The notes under the pieces: model-generated
Database searches by the model: none
Told to the model about the DNA's origin: nothing
What the model saw: the letters and a program-made list of their open reading frames with translations, nothing else
Position numbers and translations under genes: made by a program
Assembly (NCBI RefSeq): GCF_005298075.1
Contig: NZ_SZZH01000001.1
Span: 186,001 to 250,000, forward strand
DNA from: Nakamurella flava
Lineage (GTDB): Bacteria > Actinomycetota > Actinomycetes > Mycobacteriales > Nakamurellaceae
Length of the DNA stretch: 64,000 nt
Direction of reading: 5' to 3'
Shown here: positions 9,366-17,846 of the stretch, in pieces
How the letters are laid out: the number at the start of each line of letters is the position of its first letter
Numbering within the stretch: position 1 is the first letter of the stretch

Positions 9366-9686
9366 TCAGGCGGCGCCGCGATCCCACCAGCCGTAGTCAC
9401 CCACCGCCGCTCCTTCGGGGCAGTACATCTCCTGCCAGTAGCTCCCGCCTCCGGCAACGGTGATCTCCTTCTGCCCGGTGACCGGCACCCCGAGGACGAT
9501 GCACTCGAGCTTGACCTCGACCTTGCGAGAGTCATCGGGAGCGTTGCACGTGAAGGTGACCGTCTTGTAGTTGGTCGAAGTCGAGCAGGTCGCCGCCGTG
9601 TCTGCCCACCCGGCAGCCGGTAGGGCCACGGTCGCCGCGCCCGCGAGCACGAAGGCGGCGCCGATTCCAGCCATAGTTCGCTTCAT
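9366..9686 (-). CDS. Small secreted cysteine-containing protein, unknown function
   Basis: Predicted exported protein of 106 residues. The chosen ATG at 9686 follows a GAGGAG-type ribosome-binding site and starts a classical signal peptide (MKRTMAGIGAAFVLAGAATV, with likely cleavage after AAGWA or shortly behind). The mature part is about 80 residues with four cysteines that could form two disulfides (ATCSTSTNYKTVTFTC, LECIVLG, MYCPEG). It ends with an aromatic GDYGWWDRGAA. No family is recognised. The DNA around it is less GC-rich than the rest of the window, in keeping with an accessory gene. Confidence 0.65.
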   Translation of the reverse strand: MKRTMAGIGAAFVLAGAATVALPAAGWADTAATCSTSTNYKTVTFTCNAPDDSRKVEVKLECIVLGVPVTGQKEITVAGGGSYWQEMYCPEGAAVGDYGWWDRGAA

Positions 9687-10098
9687 CGTTGTTCTCCTCT
9701 TCGAATTGCTCTCGTAGTGACGACCATGCACGGTAATGCACGTCAAAGTCGGCAGGTACTCCGAAATGAGGGCAGGCGAATCTCGTTGGCTCTTTCACCC
9801 CCGCTGGTCTCGATTTTTCGTACACGCGAACCCGGTCTCACATTTTCTTCAATACAGATGGATTCTAGGTATCAAGCCCGGATATGAGCTGACGTGCGGG
9901 CGGGTTCAGATGTCCCATTCTTCGGAAATGCCGAGAGGCGCGCCGTGTTCAGATCGCCCGGTCAGCATGCGACCAGCGGAGACGCTGGGGTATGGCGCGG
10001 TGGCGGTTGCCACGAAGCGACATGTGGTCGACGAGACCAGCTCCGTCGATGGACTTAAGGAGACGCCGGTCGTCTCAGGCTCCGATCCAGGACAGGCG
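9687..10098 (-). other. 412-base gap without a convincing gene
   Basis: Noticeably AT-richer than its surroundings between about 9700 and 9900. On the minus strand a TAGAAT hexamer (9862-9867) could be a -10 element for the small secreted protein, giving a leader of roughly 170 bases. Open frames in this gap have poor actinobacterial codon usage and no recognisable motifs, so none is called. Confidence 0.4.
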
Positions 10099-10644
10099 TC
10101 AGACGCCGCAGAACCAGTCGTCGTCGGAACGGGCCGGCTCGGTGCTTCCGGGGGCCGGGAACGGGCGCTGGAACGTGAAGGCATCGGGACTCGGGCCGTT
10201 GGCCCGGAGCTGCTCGAGCCGCTGCTCGGCCTCGGCGACGGTGGGCCGGTGGCCGGCGGGCACCCACCACAGCACGATGAAGGGCTCACGCATGCGCTCG
10301 AACCATTCCCGGCGTCGGCGCAGCACCTCGACGTGGAACGGGCCGTAGACGAACGCGCCGAGCGCCTCGAGGGACGACCAGGTGCTCATGTTGACGATGA
10401 GGGCGTCGTCACCGAACCCACGGACGGCGGTCGCGTCGCCATCCTCGGTCTGCAACCGCCAGACGAAGCCCGGGGCGGCGTCGGCGGCGGCATTCACCGG
10501 GTCGAGCAACTCCACGAACCCGGCCAACCGGGCAGAAGTCAATGGTTCGACCGGGAGAGCGATATTGAGCTGAGCGAGCTGATGGTCAGGCACGACAGCG
10601 ACCATACCGGCGCAACTCGGCGCGTCGCGCATGACGTGAAGCAT
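10099..10644 (-). CDS. DUF3291 domain protein
   Basis: Cytoplasmic protein of about 181 residues with the DUF3291 fold (ferredoxin-like, related to heme-degrading monooxygenase-type barrels). Family blocks are QLAQLNIALPVEPL, AAPGFVWRLQTEDGDATAV, NMSTWSSLEALGAFVY and VLWWVPAGHRPTVAEAEQRL. Biochemical role is unknown. The start used is ATG 10644, which overlaps the upstream gene's stop as TGATG and so suggests coupling. Family alignment would also allow ATG 10605 (MVAVVPDHQ), which lacks a ribosome-binding site of its own. Confidence 0.78.
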   Translation of the reverse strand: MLHVMRDAPSCAGMVAVVPDHQLAQLNIALPVEPLTSARLAGFVELLDPVNAAADAAPGFVWRLQTEDGDATAVRGFGDDALIVNMSTWSSLEALGAFVYGPFHVEVLRRRREWFERMREPFIVLWWVPAGHRPTVAEAEQRLEQLRANGPSPDAFTFQRPFPAPGSTEPARSDDDWFCGV

Positions 10645-10961
10645 CACTTCAAGAAATCGGACACCGAGACATACAGGCACATCTCGCCACCGACGTTCGT
10701 GACACCCGTGTAGCGTTCCTTGAAGTCGAGCAGACCATTCTTGCGACAGGTTTCCTCGGTCAGATCCAGCATTTCCCTGATTTGCTCCAGGGACGCCCCG
10801 GGCGGGCCTTCGATTGTCAGTTCTTGAGCACAACCACCGGATCCGCAGGTCTCTGATTCCCGGACGACCCGCAGACCCTCGGGCAGGACCGGCACGTCAG
10901 CCGCATCAGGCGCCGACGCGGGCCTACTCATGAGCAGAACGACGAAGAACATCAGGGGCAC
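10644..10961 (-). CDS. Membrane-anchored or secreted small protein, probably 5'-frameshifted
   Basis: As it stands the frame begins at GTG 10961 in the middle of a hydrophobic stretch (PLMFFVVLLMSRPASA) and encodes 105 residues with cysteines in ETCGSGGCAQ, ETCRKNG and EMCLYV. There is no ribosome-binding site before this GTG. The same frame read upstream gives SWRQGVITLTVTTVTV, completing a membrane segment. A second frame starting at ATG 11037 gives MSAELRRPTP and joins it exactly if one base is removed from the six-G run at 11007-11012. The intact protein would then be about 130 residues with a short cytoplasmic tail, one membrane helix and an outside domain. Function unknown; coupled to the DUF3291 gene by TGATG. 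Confidence 0.6.
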   Translation of the reverse strand: MPLMFFVVLLMSRPASAPDAADVPVLPEGLRVVRESETCGSGGCAQELTIEGPPGASLEQIREMLDLTEETCRKNGLLDFKERYTGVTNVGGEMCLYVSVSDFLK

Positions 10962-11231
10962 GGTGACGGTCGTGACGGTCAGTGTGATGACGCCCTGCCG
11001 CCACGAGGGGGGTCGGTCGTCGCAACTCGGCGGACATCTCGGCCCCGTTCTCGGCCCGGAGGAGGGCAGCAGCCTGGGTCGGTCGATCGGACCATCCTCC
11101 TAGCACCGCTGGCCACGCCGCCGGAGACACCTGACCTGGAGAGGGAGCGAGCCGAGACCGCGGCCGGCGGGGAACGGGCGACAGATCGATACCATCGATC
11201 GACAGTGGCGCCTGCCCTATGGAGCATTCGG

Positions 11232-11753
11232 ATGACCGTGAGACTGCGTGCTCTCGAGCGCGACGACCTGCCCTTCGTGCACCTTCTCAGCAATGACTCG
11301 TCGGTGATGACGTACTGGTTCGACGAACCGTTCGAGTCGTTGGCCGAGCTCACGGACATCTACGACCGCCACATCCACGACAACCGGGAACGGCGTTTCG
11401 TCATCGAACTCGACGACGAGAACCGGACGTCGGCCGGCATCGTCGAACTCGTGGAGATCGAACCGGTCCACCTGACGGCGGAGTTCCAGATCATCGTGGC
11501 CCCCTGGCACCAGGGGCGCGGTCATGCGTCGACGGCGACCGATCTCGCCCTGCGGTACGCCTTCGCGACCTTGAATCTGCACAAGGTCTACCTCATCGTC
11601 GACATCGAGAACGCCGGAGCCATCCACGTCTACGAGAAGAACGGTTTCGTCGTCGAGGGCACGCTTCGTGAGGAGTTCTTCGCCGCCGGGCGCTATCGAG
11701 ATGCGTTGCGCATGGCAATCCTGCAGCGTGACTACCTGAACACCTCGTCCTAG
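11232..11753 (+). CDS. speG: Spermidine N-acetyltransferase (GNAT family)
   Basis: Cytoplasmic GNAT enzyme of 173 residues that acetylates spermidine or spermine and detoxifies excess polyamine. Similarity to bacterial SpeG is strong over the whole length: VMTYWFDEPFES, IHDNRERRFVIE, AEFQIIVAPWHQGRG (acetyl-CoA loop), LNLHKVYLIVDIEN, and EEFFAAGRYRDALRM near the end. The ATG at 11232 follows GGAG at 7 bases and is preferred over the upstream start at 11205. The length equals that of the well-studied Vibrio enzyme. It stands alone between small genes of unknown function. Confidence 0.88.
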   Translation: MTVRLRALERDDLPFVHLLSNDSSVMTYWFDEPFESLAELTDIYDRHIHDNRERRFVIELDDENRTSAGIVELVEIEPVHLTAEFQIIVAPWHQGRGHASTATDLALRYAFATLNLHKVYLIVDIENAGAIHVYEKNGFVVEGTLREEFFAAGRYRDALRMAILQRDYLNTSS

Positions 11754-11909
11754 GACCGGGCGGATGCGGCTGCGTTTTCAGGTCGAGCGATAGGCCGGCT
11801 ACTCGTCCACGGTCCACCCCGCGGAGAGAGTCGACTGCGCCGGAACTCGGGCGACAAGCAACCCGGCCTCTGGTACGACCTATCCGGTAGGCCAGCCAGG
11901 AGGAGATCG

Positions 11910-12338
11910 ATGACAGCACCCGAGAACCAGATGCTGACCGACGCCGCCGAGGTCGAGAGACAATTGCTCTGCGGTGACTCCAGTTTCGCCTTTGTGCGCG
12001 CCACTGAAGACCTGTGGCTCGCGCTCGTCGAATCCCGCCCGGATCTCCGGTTGGATATTGCGTTCAACAAGACGACGACGGAACCGGTCCTGATGCGGCT
12101 CGCCCAGGACCCGGACCCAAGGGTTCGGAACCGCATTGCCATGACCGGTCGCCTGACTCTGCCGATCTTCCAAGTGCTCTCGCGCGACGCTTCCGAAGAC
12201 ATTCGGGGAACCGTGGTGTTCCACCCGAAGCTGCCTGAGGAGGTGAGGGCGGTGCTGCGGCGTGACCCGTCCGCCTGGGTGCAACGCTGTGTTCGACAGT
12301 CGCGGTGGGGCTCCCCCGAGCAGTTCGATGACCCATGA
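11910..12338 (+). CDS. Small HEAT-like repeat protein
   Basis: Cytoplasmic protein of 142 residues, helical, with short repeats of the type ALVESRPDLRLDIAFN, MRLAQDPDPRVRNRIAM, VLSRDASEDIRGTVVFH and VLRRDPSAWVQRCV, each placing a D-P-x-x-x-V/I-R signature. This pattern is characteristic of leucine-rich-variant / HEAT-type repeats that make a curved protein-binding surface. A strong AGGAGGAG lies just before the ATG. The stop overlaps a following 59-codon frame as ATGA. No enzymatic motif is seen. Confidence 0.65.
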   Translation: MTAPENQMLTDAAEVERQLLCGDSSFAFVRATEDLWLALVESRPDLRLDIAFNKTTTEPVLMRLAQDPDPRVRNRIAMTGRLTLPIFQVLSRDASEDIRGTVVFHPKLPEEVRAVLRRDPSAWVQRCVRQSRWGSPEQFDDP

Positions 12339-12514
12339 CAGATCCGTGGTGCGGTCTGGCCGGCACCGCGACCACCGTCACCCGTGTCGAACCGGCCGTC
12401 GCCGCTGTTCTGGCCGTCGTCCTCACAGTGGCCCTGACCAACGCCGCCAGGCCTCCTGATGACGCGACATCAGGCGGGCGCGCCCCGTCCTGCGCCTGCC
12501 TGACCGGCGGATGA
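12335..12514 (+). CDS. Possible 59-residue small membrane protein
   Basis: An ATG at 12335 overlaps the stop of the HEAT-like gene (ATGA) and opens a 59-codon frame. The product would contain one hydrophobic run, EPAVAAVLAVVLTVALTNAA, followed by a Cys-containing tail SCACLTGG. Coupling to the upstream gene is the main argument that it is translated. There is no family match I recognise, and the frame could equally be a chance opening in GC-rich DNA. Confidence 0.3.
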   Translation: MTDPWCGLAGTATTVTRVEPAVAAVLAVVLTVALTNAARPPDDATSGGRAPSCACLTGG

Positions 12515-12585
12515 CCGTCCGGCTCAAGGACGAGTGGTCGCCCGTGAAAACCTCTGGCGGCACGGGACGTTGGGCCCACCCTGCG

Positions 12586-13354
12586 GTGCTGGGCAACACG
12601 GCAGTGATCACGGGGGTCGGTCGGCGGCGCGGAATCGGTGCGGGTACCGCGCCACCCGACTGGCGGCCGACGGCTGGGATCTGGCGCTGTCGTACTGGGG
12701 CCCCTACGACGAACGGCTGGGCTTGATAGGGGGACCGACGATCCCGGAGACCTCGCGGCCGACCTGATGGTCGACCATTCCGTCTGGGTCGAACTCCTCC
12801 CCGCCGACCTCAAGGACCCGGCAGCACCCGTCTCGCTCATCGCGTCCGCGCATGACCTCCTCGGACGGATCGACGCGTTGGTCATGGCTCACTGCGAGAG
12901 TGTCGATTCCGGCCTGCTGGACACGACGATTGAGAGTTTCGACCGGCATTACGCCGTGAACGTCCGCGGGAGTTGGCTGCTGTTGGCCGCGTTCGCCCGC
13001 CAGCTACCGCCCGGCGGGGGTTCCGCAGTGGCCCTGACCAGTGACCACACAGTCCACAACCTCCCCTACGGAGCCACCAAGGGCGCGCTCGACCGGTTGG
13101 TCCTGGCCGCCGCCCACGAACTCGGCCACCTCGGGCTCCGTGCGAATGTCGTCAACCCGGGGCCGGTCGACGCCGGCTGGATGTCGGAGGACATCCGGGC
13201 CAGCGGTCTCGCCCAGCACCCCACGGGCCGACTCGGCACTCCGGCCGACATCGCCGACATGATCGCGTTTCTCCTCAGTGAGTCCGGCCGCTGGATCAAC
13301 GGGCAACTGCTGTACGCGAACGGCGGTTTCCCGCTGGGACGTCTGCCCGTGTGA
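12586..13354 (+). pseudogene. Short-chain dehydrogenase/reductase broken by two frameshifts
   Basis: Rossmann-fold SDR whose parts lie in three frames. From GTG 12586 one frame gives the cofactor motif AVITGVGRRRGIGAG. At about 12646-12654 the homology moves to a second frame, ATRLAADGWDLALSYWGPYD. In the five-G run 12729-12733 it moves again to the frame that holds the remainder: VELLPADLKDP, ALVMAHCES, the YGATK catalytic motif near 13070, NVVNPGPVDAGWM and the C-terminal NGQLLYANGGF. One missing base at each site would restore a normal SDR of about 255 residues. Either the gene is truly inactive or the sequence carries two indel errors; the good conservation after the breaks favours a recent event or an error. 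Confidence 0.8.
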
Positions 13355-13523
13355 ACGTGGTCCCCGCGTCAGCTTGTCCTTGGACACGCTCGTGGGGCGT
13401 CTGCGGCCCGAGGCCTGGCGCGCTCGTCGGTCGCTCCGAACGCACATCAGTGTGTCGGGTTTGTCCGACTACCTGTTCGGGACTCTTCAGGGCAACCCGC
13501 TCGAAGAGCCGAGGAGGTCCATC

Positions 13524-14012
13524 ATGACCAGCGCCTACCGATCCATCACCACAGGCACCCCGCGCCGCACGGCCGCCCAGACCGTCGCCGCCGTCGTAGG
13601 TGTCGTCTTCCTCCTGGTGGGTGTGGCCGGGTTCATCCCCGGGGTCACCACCAACTACGACCAGCTGACCTTCGCCGGCCACCATTCGGAAGCGTTGCTG
13701 CTCGGCATCTTCCAGGTGTCGATCCTGCACAACATCGTGCACCTGCTGTTCGGCATCGCCGGGCTGCTGATGGCGCGGACGCACGGGTCGGCGCGCATCT
13801 ACCTCATCGGCGGTGGCGTCATCTATCTGCTGCTGATGGCATACGGCTTCTTCGTCGATCAGGGGAGTCAGGCCAACTTCGTCCCGCTGAACAGTGCCGA
13901 CAACGTGCTGCACCTGGTCCTGGGCGTCGGGATGATCGGCCTCGGGCTCGTCACCGGACGGCAGGCCACCGCCACCGTCCCGCCGAGCCGCGGCTCGGCC
14001 ACCTCCGCCTGA
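13524..14012 (+). CDS. DUF4383 membrane protein
   Basis: Integral membrane protein of 162 residues with four hydrophobic segments and the DUF4383 family pattern: TVAAVVGVVFLLVGVAGFIP, then GHHSEALLLGIFQVS, then ILHNIVHLLFGIAGLLMA, and a late NSADNVLHLVLGVGMIGLGL. The histidine-rich helices (LHNIVHLL, DNVLHL) are typical of the family. Function unknown. A GAGGAGG ribosome-binding site precedes the ATG at 13524. A DUF3040 gene follows 35 bases later in the same direction, so both may be one transcript. Confidence 0.82.
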   Translation: MTSAYRSITTGTPRRTAAQTVAAVVGVVFLLVGVAGFIPGVTTNYDQLTFAGHHSEALLLGIFQVSILHNIVHLLFGIAGLLMARTHGSARIYLIGGGVIYLLLMAYGFFVDQGSQANFVPLNSADNVLHLVLGVGMIGLGLVTGRQATATVPPSRGSATSA

Positions 14013-14047
14013 CGGCATCCGCGCACCGCTACCCGCCGGGAAATGAC

Positions 14048-14368
14048 ATGTCGCTCGACGAGAACGAGCAGCGCCAACTGGACCGTATCGAGCGACAGCT
14101 CCGCCGCGAGGACCCGACGTTCGCCTTCACCCTGGACGGCGGCCCCGACCAGAAGCGTCGCCGGCAGTGGCGACAGCTGGCCGGGCGACTGGTCGGCATC
14201 GGCCTCGTCGCCATGCTGATCGGCCTGATGGCCCAGGACGGACTGTTGTCCTTCGGAGCCATCGTCCTTGCCTACGGGTCACTGTCGGTCGCCGTCGGCG
14301 GCGTGATGATGCTGCGGCACCGTACCCACCCCTCGGAGCGGTCGTCCGCCCCCGACGAGGGGTCGTAG
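14048..14368 (+). CDS. DUF3040 membrane protein
   Basis: Small protein of 106 residues typical of actinobacteria. The N-terminal soluble part MSLDENEQRQLDRIERQL, then REDPTFA, is the DUF3040 signature; two membrane helices follow (LVGIGLVAMLIGLMAQ and FGAIVLAYGSLSVAVGGVMM). The tail is basic then acidic. Function unknown; often found in stress or cell-envelope settings. Lies between the DUF4383 gene and manganese catalase. Confidence 0.8.
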   Translation: MSLDENEQRQLDRIERQLRREDPTFAFTLDGGPDQKRRRQWRQLAGRLVGIGLVAMLIGLMAQDGLLSFGAIVLAYGSLSVAVGGVMMLRHRTHPSERSSAPDEGS

Positions 14369-14417
14369 TCCACCGCCCGACCGCATCCGACGGTGTCCGC
14401 CACAGCCCAGTCAGCCG

Positions 14418-14467
14418 AGAAGCGTTAGCGTGTAACATTTTTCGTTTTCGCGGGCGGGAACGCTTCT
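14418..14467. repeat. Inverted repeat upstream of manganese catalase
   Basis: AGAAGCGTT (14418-14426) and its exact complement AACGCTTCT (14459-14467) flank a 32-base, unusually T-rich spacer. The right arm ends 57 bases before the catalase ATG, so it overlaps the likely promoter zone. It could be an operator bound by a dimer, or an RNA hairpin. Confidence 0.5.
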
Positions 14468-14524
14468 GATGCCTGGCACCTGCCGTGGCCACCGTCGTCG
14501 TCCACCAGAGAGGCTGGAGAGCAC

Positions 14525-15406
14525 ATGTTCTTCCATCGTCAGGAACTGCAGCACCAGGCCACCCCCGAGCGGCCGGACGCCGTGTACGCCCGCAAACTCC
14601 AGGAGGTGCTGGGCGGCCAGTACGGCGAGATCACCGTCGCCATGCAGTACGGCTTCCAGTCGTGGAACATCCATCTCCCCGGCAAGTACCGGGACCTGCT
14701 GTACGGCATCGGGGCCGAGGAATTCGGGCACGTCGAGATGTTGGCGACGATGATCGCCCAGTTGCTCGAGAAGGCCCCCCTGGGCATCACCGACGAGGCC
14801 GTGCAGAACGATCCGACCGTGGCCGCCGTCATCGGTGGCACCGACCTGCAGCACGCCATCGTCGCCGGGGCCGGCGCCCGCCCGGTCGACAGCATGGGCA
14901 ACCCCTGGTCGGCCGGCTACATCACGGCCAGCGGCAACCTGCTCGCCGACTTCACCGCCAATGCCAACGCGGAGATGCAGGGTCGCCTGCAGGTCGCCCG
15001 GCTCTACCACATGACCGACGACCACGGCGTCCGAGACCTGTTGGCATTCCTACTCGCTCGCGACACGATGCACCAGAACCAGTGGCTCGCCGCAGCCCAG
15101 GAACTGCGCGACGAGGGACTGGAGGGACTACCGGTGCCGGACAACTTCCCGCTGGGCAAGGAGGACCGTGACGTCTCCTACCAGTACATCAACTTCTCCA
15201 ACGGCCAGCACGCCTCGGAGGGGCGGTGGGCCAGTGGACCCACCCCGGACGGCAAGGGCGAGTTCAGCTACGTCGCCGAACCGCCGGCCGGTGTGCCGAT
15301 GCCGCCGCCCACCCACCCGGACGCCCGGCTGTACGGCACCACGGACGTTCCGAACGTCGTCGAGAAGATGGCCGGGCGAGCGCAGGACGCGCTGGGCCGC
15401 GAGTAG
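14525..15406 (+). CDS. Manganese catalase
   Basis: Non-heme di-manganese catalase of 293 residues that converts hydrogen peroxide to water and oxygen in the cytoplasm. Metal-ligand blocks of the ferritin-like bundle are visible: GGQYGEITVAMQYGFQSWN, GAEEFGHVEM (Glu and His ligands), and NANAEMQGRLQVARLYHMTD followed by LLARDTMHQNQW. The C-terminal part with GEFSYV and a Pro-rich tail is as in other family members. ATG 14525 is preceded by GGAG. Expression may be controlled through the inverted repeat upstream. Together with mntP and its riboswitch at 26 kb it points to active manganese handling in this organism. Confidence 0.93.
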   Translation: MFFHRQELQHQATPERPDAVYARKLQEVLGGQYGEITVAMQYGFQSWNIHLPGKYRDLLYGIGAEEFGHVEMLATMIAQLLEKAPLGITDEAVQNDPTVAAVIGGTDLQHAIVAGAGARPVDSMGNPWSAGYITASGNLLADFTANANAEMQGRLQVARLYHMTDDHGVRDLLAFLLARDTMHQNQWLAAAQELRDEGLEGLPVPDNFPLGKEDRDVSYQYINFSNGQHASEGRWASGPTPDGKGEFSYVAEPPAGVPMPPPTHPDARLYGTTDVPNVVEKMAGRAQDALGRE

Positions 15407-15415
15407 TCCTCCGGC

Positions 15416-16957
15416 TCACGGGCGGGGTCCCGGGGCCCCGCCCGCCGTCGTCGGCCGGTGCAGCAGGACCAGATCACTGCCGGTGTCGACCACTGCGTAT
15501 CCACCGGCCAGCAGGTCCCGTTCCCGCTCCCGGGCCCAGCCCGCCCCGAACTGGTCGCTGTCGCGGTACAGGATCACCCAGTCCGCCCGCAACGGCAGGT
15601 GCGTCGAGTCCTCCCACTCCGGGTTGGCCATCAGCACCGGGTGGCGGTCGGCGGCGTTGCCCAGCAGACCCACGTCGGCGATCAGGCGCTCCCCGTCCGG
15701 CACCGCGTCGATCAGCCGGTGGGCGTCGTCGCACCACGGACATTCCTGATCGCTCTGCGCCAGGGTCCGCGGCCACTCCGTCGTGTGCACGCCCACGTCG
15801 ACCGCCAGCAGACAGACCGCCGCGGTGGCCAGCCCCGCGGCGCTCGACCACCAGGCTCGCGACTGTCCGGCCGTCGTGCCCCGTCGGAGGCGGCGATCCC
15901 GGACGGCCACGGCGAGCGCGACGAAACACACCACCATCAGCGGGGCGTCGTAGTAGAACGTCATCTCCAGGTACACCTCACGGCTGGAGGCGAACCGGGC
16001 GGCCAGCGTCGGCAGCAGGACGAGGATGACGGGGGAGCGCAGCCCCAGCGATGCCGTCGCCGCCAGCGCCGCGAGCAGGGCCCAGCCCCGCGGTTCGGTG
16101 AGATGCCGGACGACCGTGCCGGCCATCGCCAGACCCGTCCCGACGAGCGACGGGTCGCCCCCGATATTGCTGGCGTACGTCCAGGTCCCGGTGTAGCTGA
16201 ACGCCGGGATCAGCACTCCGACGGTGAACAGCACGGCCAGACCACCGGCGACCACCAGGGCCACGCCGAGCCGACGCGACCCCCACACCAGCAGGGCGAG
16301 GCCCAGACCGGCGACCAGCAGACCGCTGTCCTCCTTGGTCAGCAGCAACGCCGCCGACCACAGCATCAACGCCCGGGGGCGACCCTCCACCAGGGCCACG
16401 CAGGCCAGGGCCAGGAACGCCACCGTGAAACCGACCTCGTGGACGTCGAAGTCGACGACCTTGAGCATCCCCCAGGACAGCGCGAACGCTCCGCCGACCG
16501 CGAAACCCAGCCCGCCGAGCAACCGGACCGCCAGCCCCGTGACCGCCCACACCGCGACCGCCAGCAGCGCGGCCTGCACAAGCAGCAGCGTGACCACGCT
16601 CGGCCAGACCCGGTAGAGCGGCGCGATCAGCGCCATGACCGGGCTGAAGTGATCACCCAGGATCCAGAACGGGTCCTGCGACTTCACCAGCACCAACGGG
16701 GCCCGCAGCTGCGCGTAGTTCGCGACGGCCTGCTGGAAGATCGTGATGTCGATGGTGGTCTTGAACTGGTGGTGGCGCAGCACCGACACGACGGCGTAGA
16801 GCAGCCCGGCCAGCACGGCAACACCCAGCACGGCGACGCGCCGGGCACGTGCGCTCCCCGGCGGGCCCCACGGGTCGAGTGCCGCGCCCGCGGAAGCGGA
16901 GGCGAGGGCCGCCGCCGGAACGACAGGGGCGGCGACGAAGGGCGGGGCGGCAGGCAC
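15416..16957 (-). CDS. DUF2079 polytopic membrane protein
   Basis: Membrane protein of 513 residues with about ten hydrophobic segments and the DUF2079 signatures: [17 protein letters not shown] after the first helix, [20 protein letters not shown] in the first loop, and [17 protein letters not shown], then [18 protein letters not shown]. The acidic and histidine residues in the early outside loops resemble those of GT-C glycosyltransferases, to which the family is thought to be related, so a polyprenyl-phosphate-sugar transferase role is possible. A soluble outside domain follows about residue 380. The first 35 residues are Ala/Pro-rich and a later start is possible. Confidence 0.75.
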   Translation of the reverse strand: MPAAPPFVAAPVVPAAALASASAGAALDPWGPPGSARARRVAVLGVAVLAGLLYAVVSVLRHHQFKTTIDITIFQQAVANYAQLRAPLVLVKSQDPFWILGDHFSPVMALIAPLYRVWPSVVTLLLVQAALLAVAVWAVTGLAVRLLGGLGFAVGGAFALSWGMLKVVDFDVHEVGFTVAFLALACVALVEGRPRALMLWSAALLLTKEDSGLLVAGLGLALLVWGSRRLGVALVVAGGLAVLFTVGVLIPAFSYTGTWTYASNIGGDPSLVGTGLAMAGTVVRHLTEPRGWALLAALAATASLGLRSPVILVLLPTLAARFASSREVYLEMTFYYDAPLMVVCFVALAVAVRDRRLRRGTTAGQSRAWWSSAAGLATAAVCLLAVDVGVHTTEWPRTLAQSDQECPWCDDAHRLIDAVPDGERLIADVGLLGNAADRHPVLMANPEWEDSTHLPLRADWVILYRDSDQFGAGWARERERDLLAGGYAVVDTGSDLVLLHRPTTAGGAPGPRP

Positions 16958-17001
16958 GGGAGTCCATTCTCCGGTCTGCCGGACACCGTCCCCGCCATCC
17001 G

Positions 17002-17730
17002 CTACCGCAGGACCGGGATCCGGTCCCGCAGCTCCTCCCGGACGGCCGCGGCCACCTGCGACCAGCTGACGTCGGGCCGATCGTCACTCACGGCACCGAC
17101 CGATGCCGGGTCCAACGGCTGTTCCAGCGCGGCGTAGGCGTCGACGGCGACCGCCCGCAACGGATCGGGGTCGGCCACCACCAGCATCGCGCTGACCACC
17201 GACCCCCACTTGTTGACGCGTTGCGCGACGCCGGCGAGCTTGCGGGCACCGCGATCGCTCACCGCGTGCACGCTGAACTCACCGGGGCAGTACTCGTCCG
17301 GCACCTCACCGACCCGGGCGTCCAGGCCCAGCGCGCGCAGACCCCCGACGATGGCGTCGGCCATGATCTCGAAGCGTTCGCGGATACCGTTGCGCGCCAA
17401 CGGATCAGGAGCGGCCAGGTCGATGACGAGAGTGTCGGCGTGGTACGGGGCCATCCGGCCGCCCACCGGTCGCACGAACGGCGCGAAACCGTGCCGTTCG
17501 CAGGCCGCCGCGGCCGCCGGGTAGCCGGGGGCCAGGGTGTCGCGCCGGCTGAACGCGGCCCGCCGACCCGTCCGGTGCAGCCACAGCGCGCCTTCGGTGG
17601 GTGGCTGCGGGCGGCTCGTCCGCTCCTCACCGACGGCCGGGCGCAGCGCCGTACCCCACGGTTCCCAGTCGGCGTCGGGGGCGTCCTCGGCCAGCACGAC
17701 GATCGGCCCGGCACCGTAGGCAGTGGTCAC
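17002..17730 (-). CDS. Lipoate-protein ligase A / biotin ligase-fold protein
   Basis: Cytoplasmic protein of 242 residues of the BPL_LplA_LipB superfamily. Supporting blocks are a RPVGGRMAPYHADTLVIDL strand pair (the RRxxGG-like loop of ligases), EYCPGEFSVHA and the catalytic lysine segment ARKLAGVAQRVNKWG. It probably attaches or transfers lipoyl or an octanoyl group, but this compact form lacks the C-terminal accessory domain of full ligases and its acceptor is not evident. It starts with GTG at 17730 and is divergent from pgsA, sharing the short upstream region. Confidence 0.75.
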   Translation of the reverse strand: MTTAYGAGPIVVLAEDAPDADWEPWGTALRPAVGEERTSRPQPPTEGALWLHRTGRRAAFSRRDTLAPGYPAAAAACERHGFAPFVRPVGGRMAPYHADTLVIDLAAPDPLARNGIRERFEIMADAIVGGLRALGLDARVGEVPDEYCPGEFSVHAVSDRGARKLAGVAQRVNKWGSVVSAMLVVADPDPLRAVAVDAYAALEQPLDPASVGAVSDDRPDVSWSQVAAAVREELRDRIPVLR

Positions 17731-17806
17731 CGGCCGATTGTGCCGCCGGGCGTCCCGTGCTGAGCGCGCCGGGGCCGTCGTCGCCGGAGCGAAGAGCCCC
17801 GACGGT

Positions 17807-17812
17807 TATGGT
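17807..17812 (+). promoter_or_regulatory. Candidate -10 element for the pgsA operon
   Basis: TATGGT fits TAnnnT and lies 34 bases before ATG 17847. If this is the -10, transcription starts near 17819, which rules out the alternative ATG 17808 as the pgsA start. Confidence 0.35.
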
Positions 17813-17846
17813 GAAACCGCCCAGCTTCGCGAGCGAACGGATTTTG

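Noticed and set aside
9532-9825. Minus-strand frame overlapping the small secreted protein
   Set aside because: Its second half is an out-of-frame reading of the signal-peptide gene and the first half has poor codon usage.
15458-17137. Plus-strand frame of 559 codons opposite the DUF2079 gene
   Set aside because: Rich in Arg, Gln, His and Gly without hydrophobic core; the minus strand has a convincing multi-helix membrane protein.
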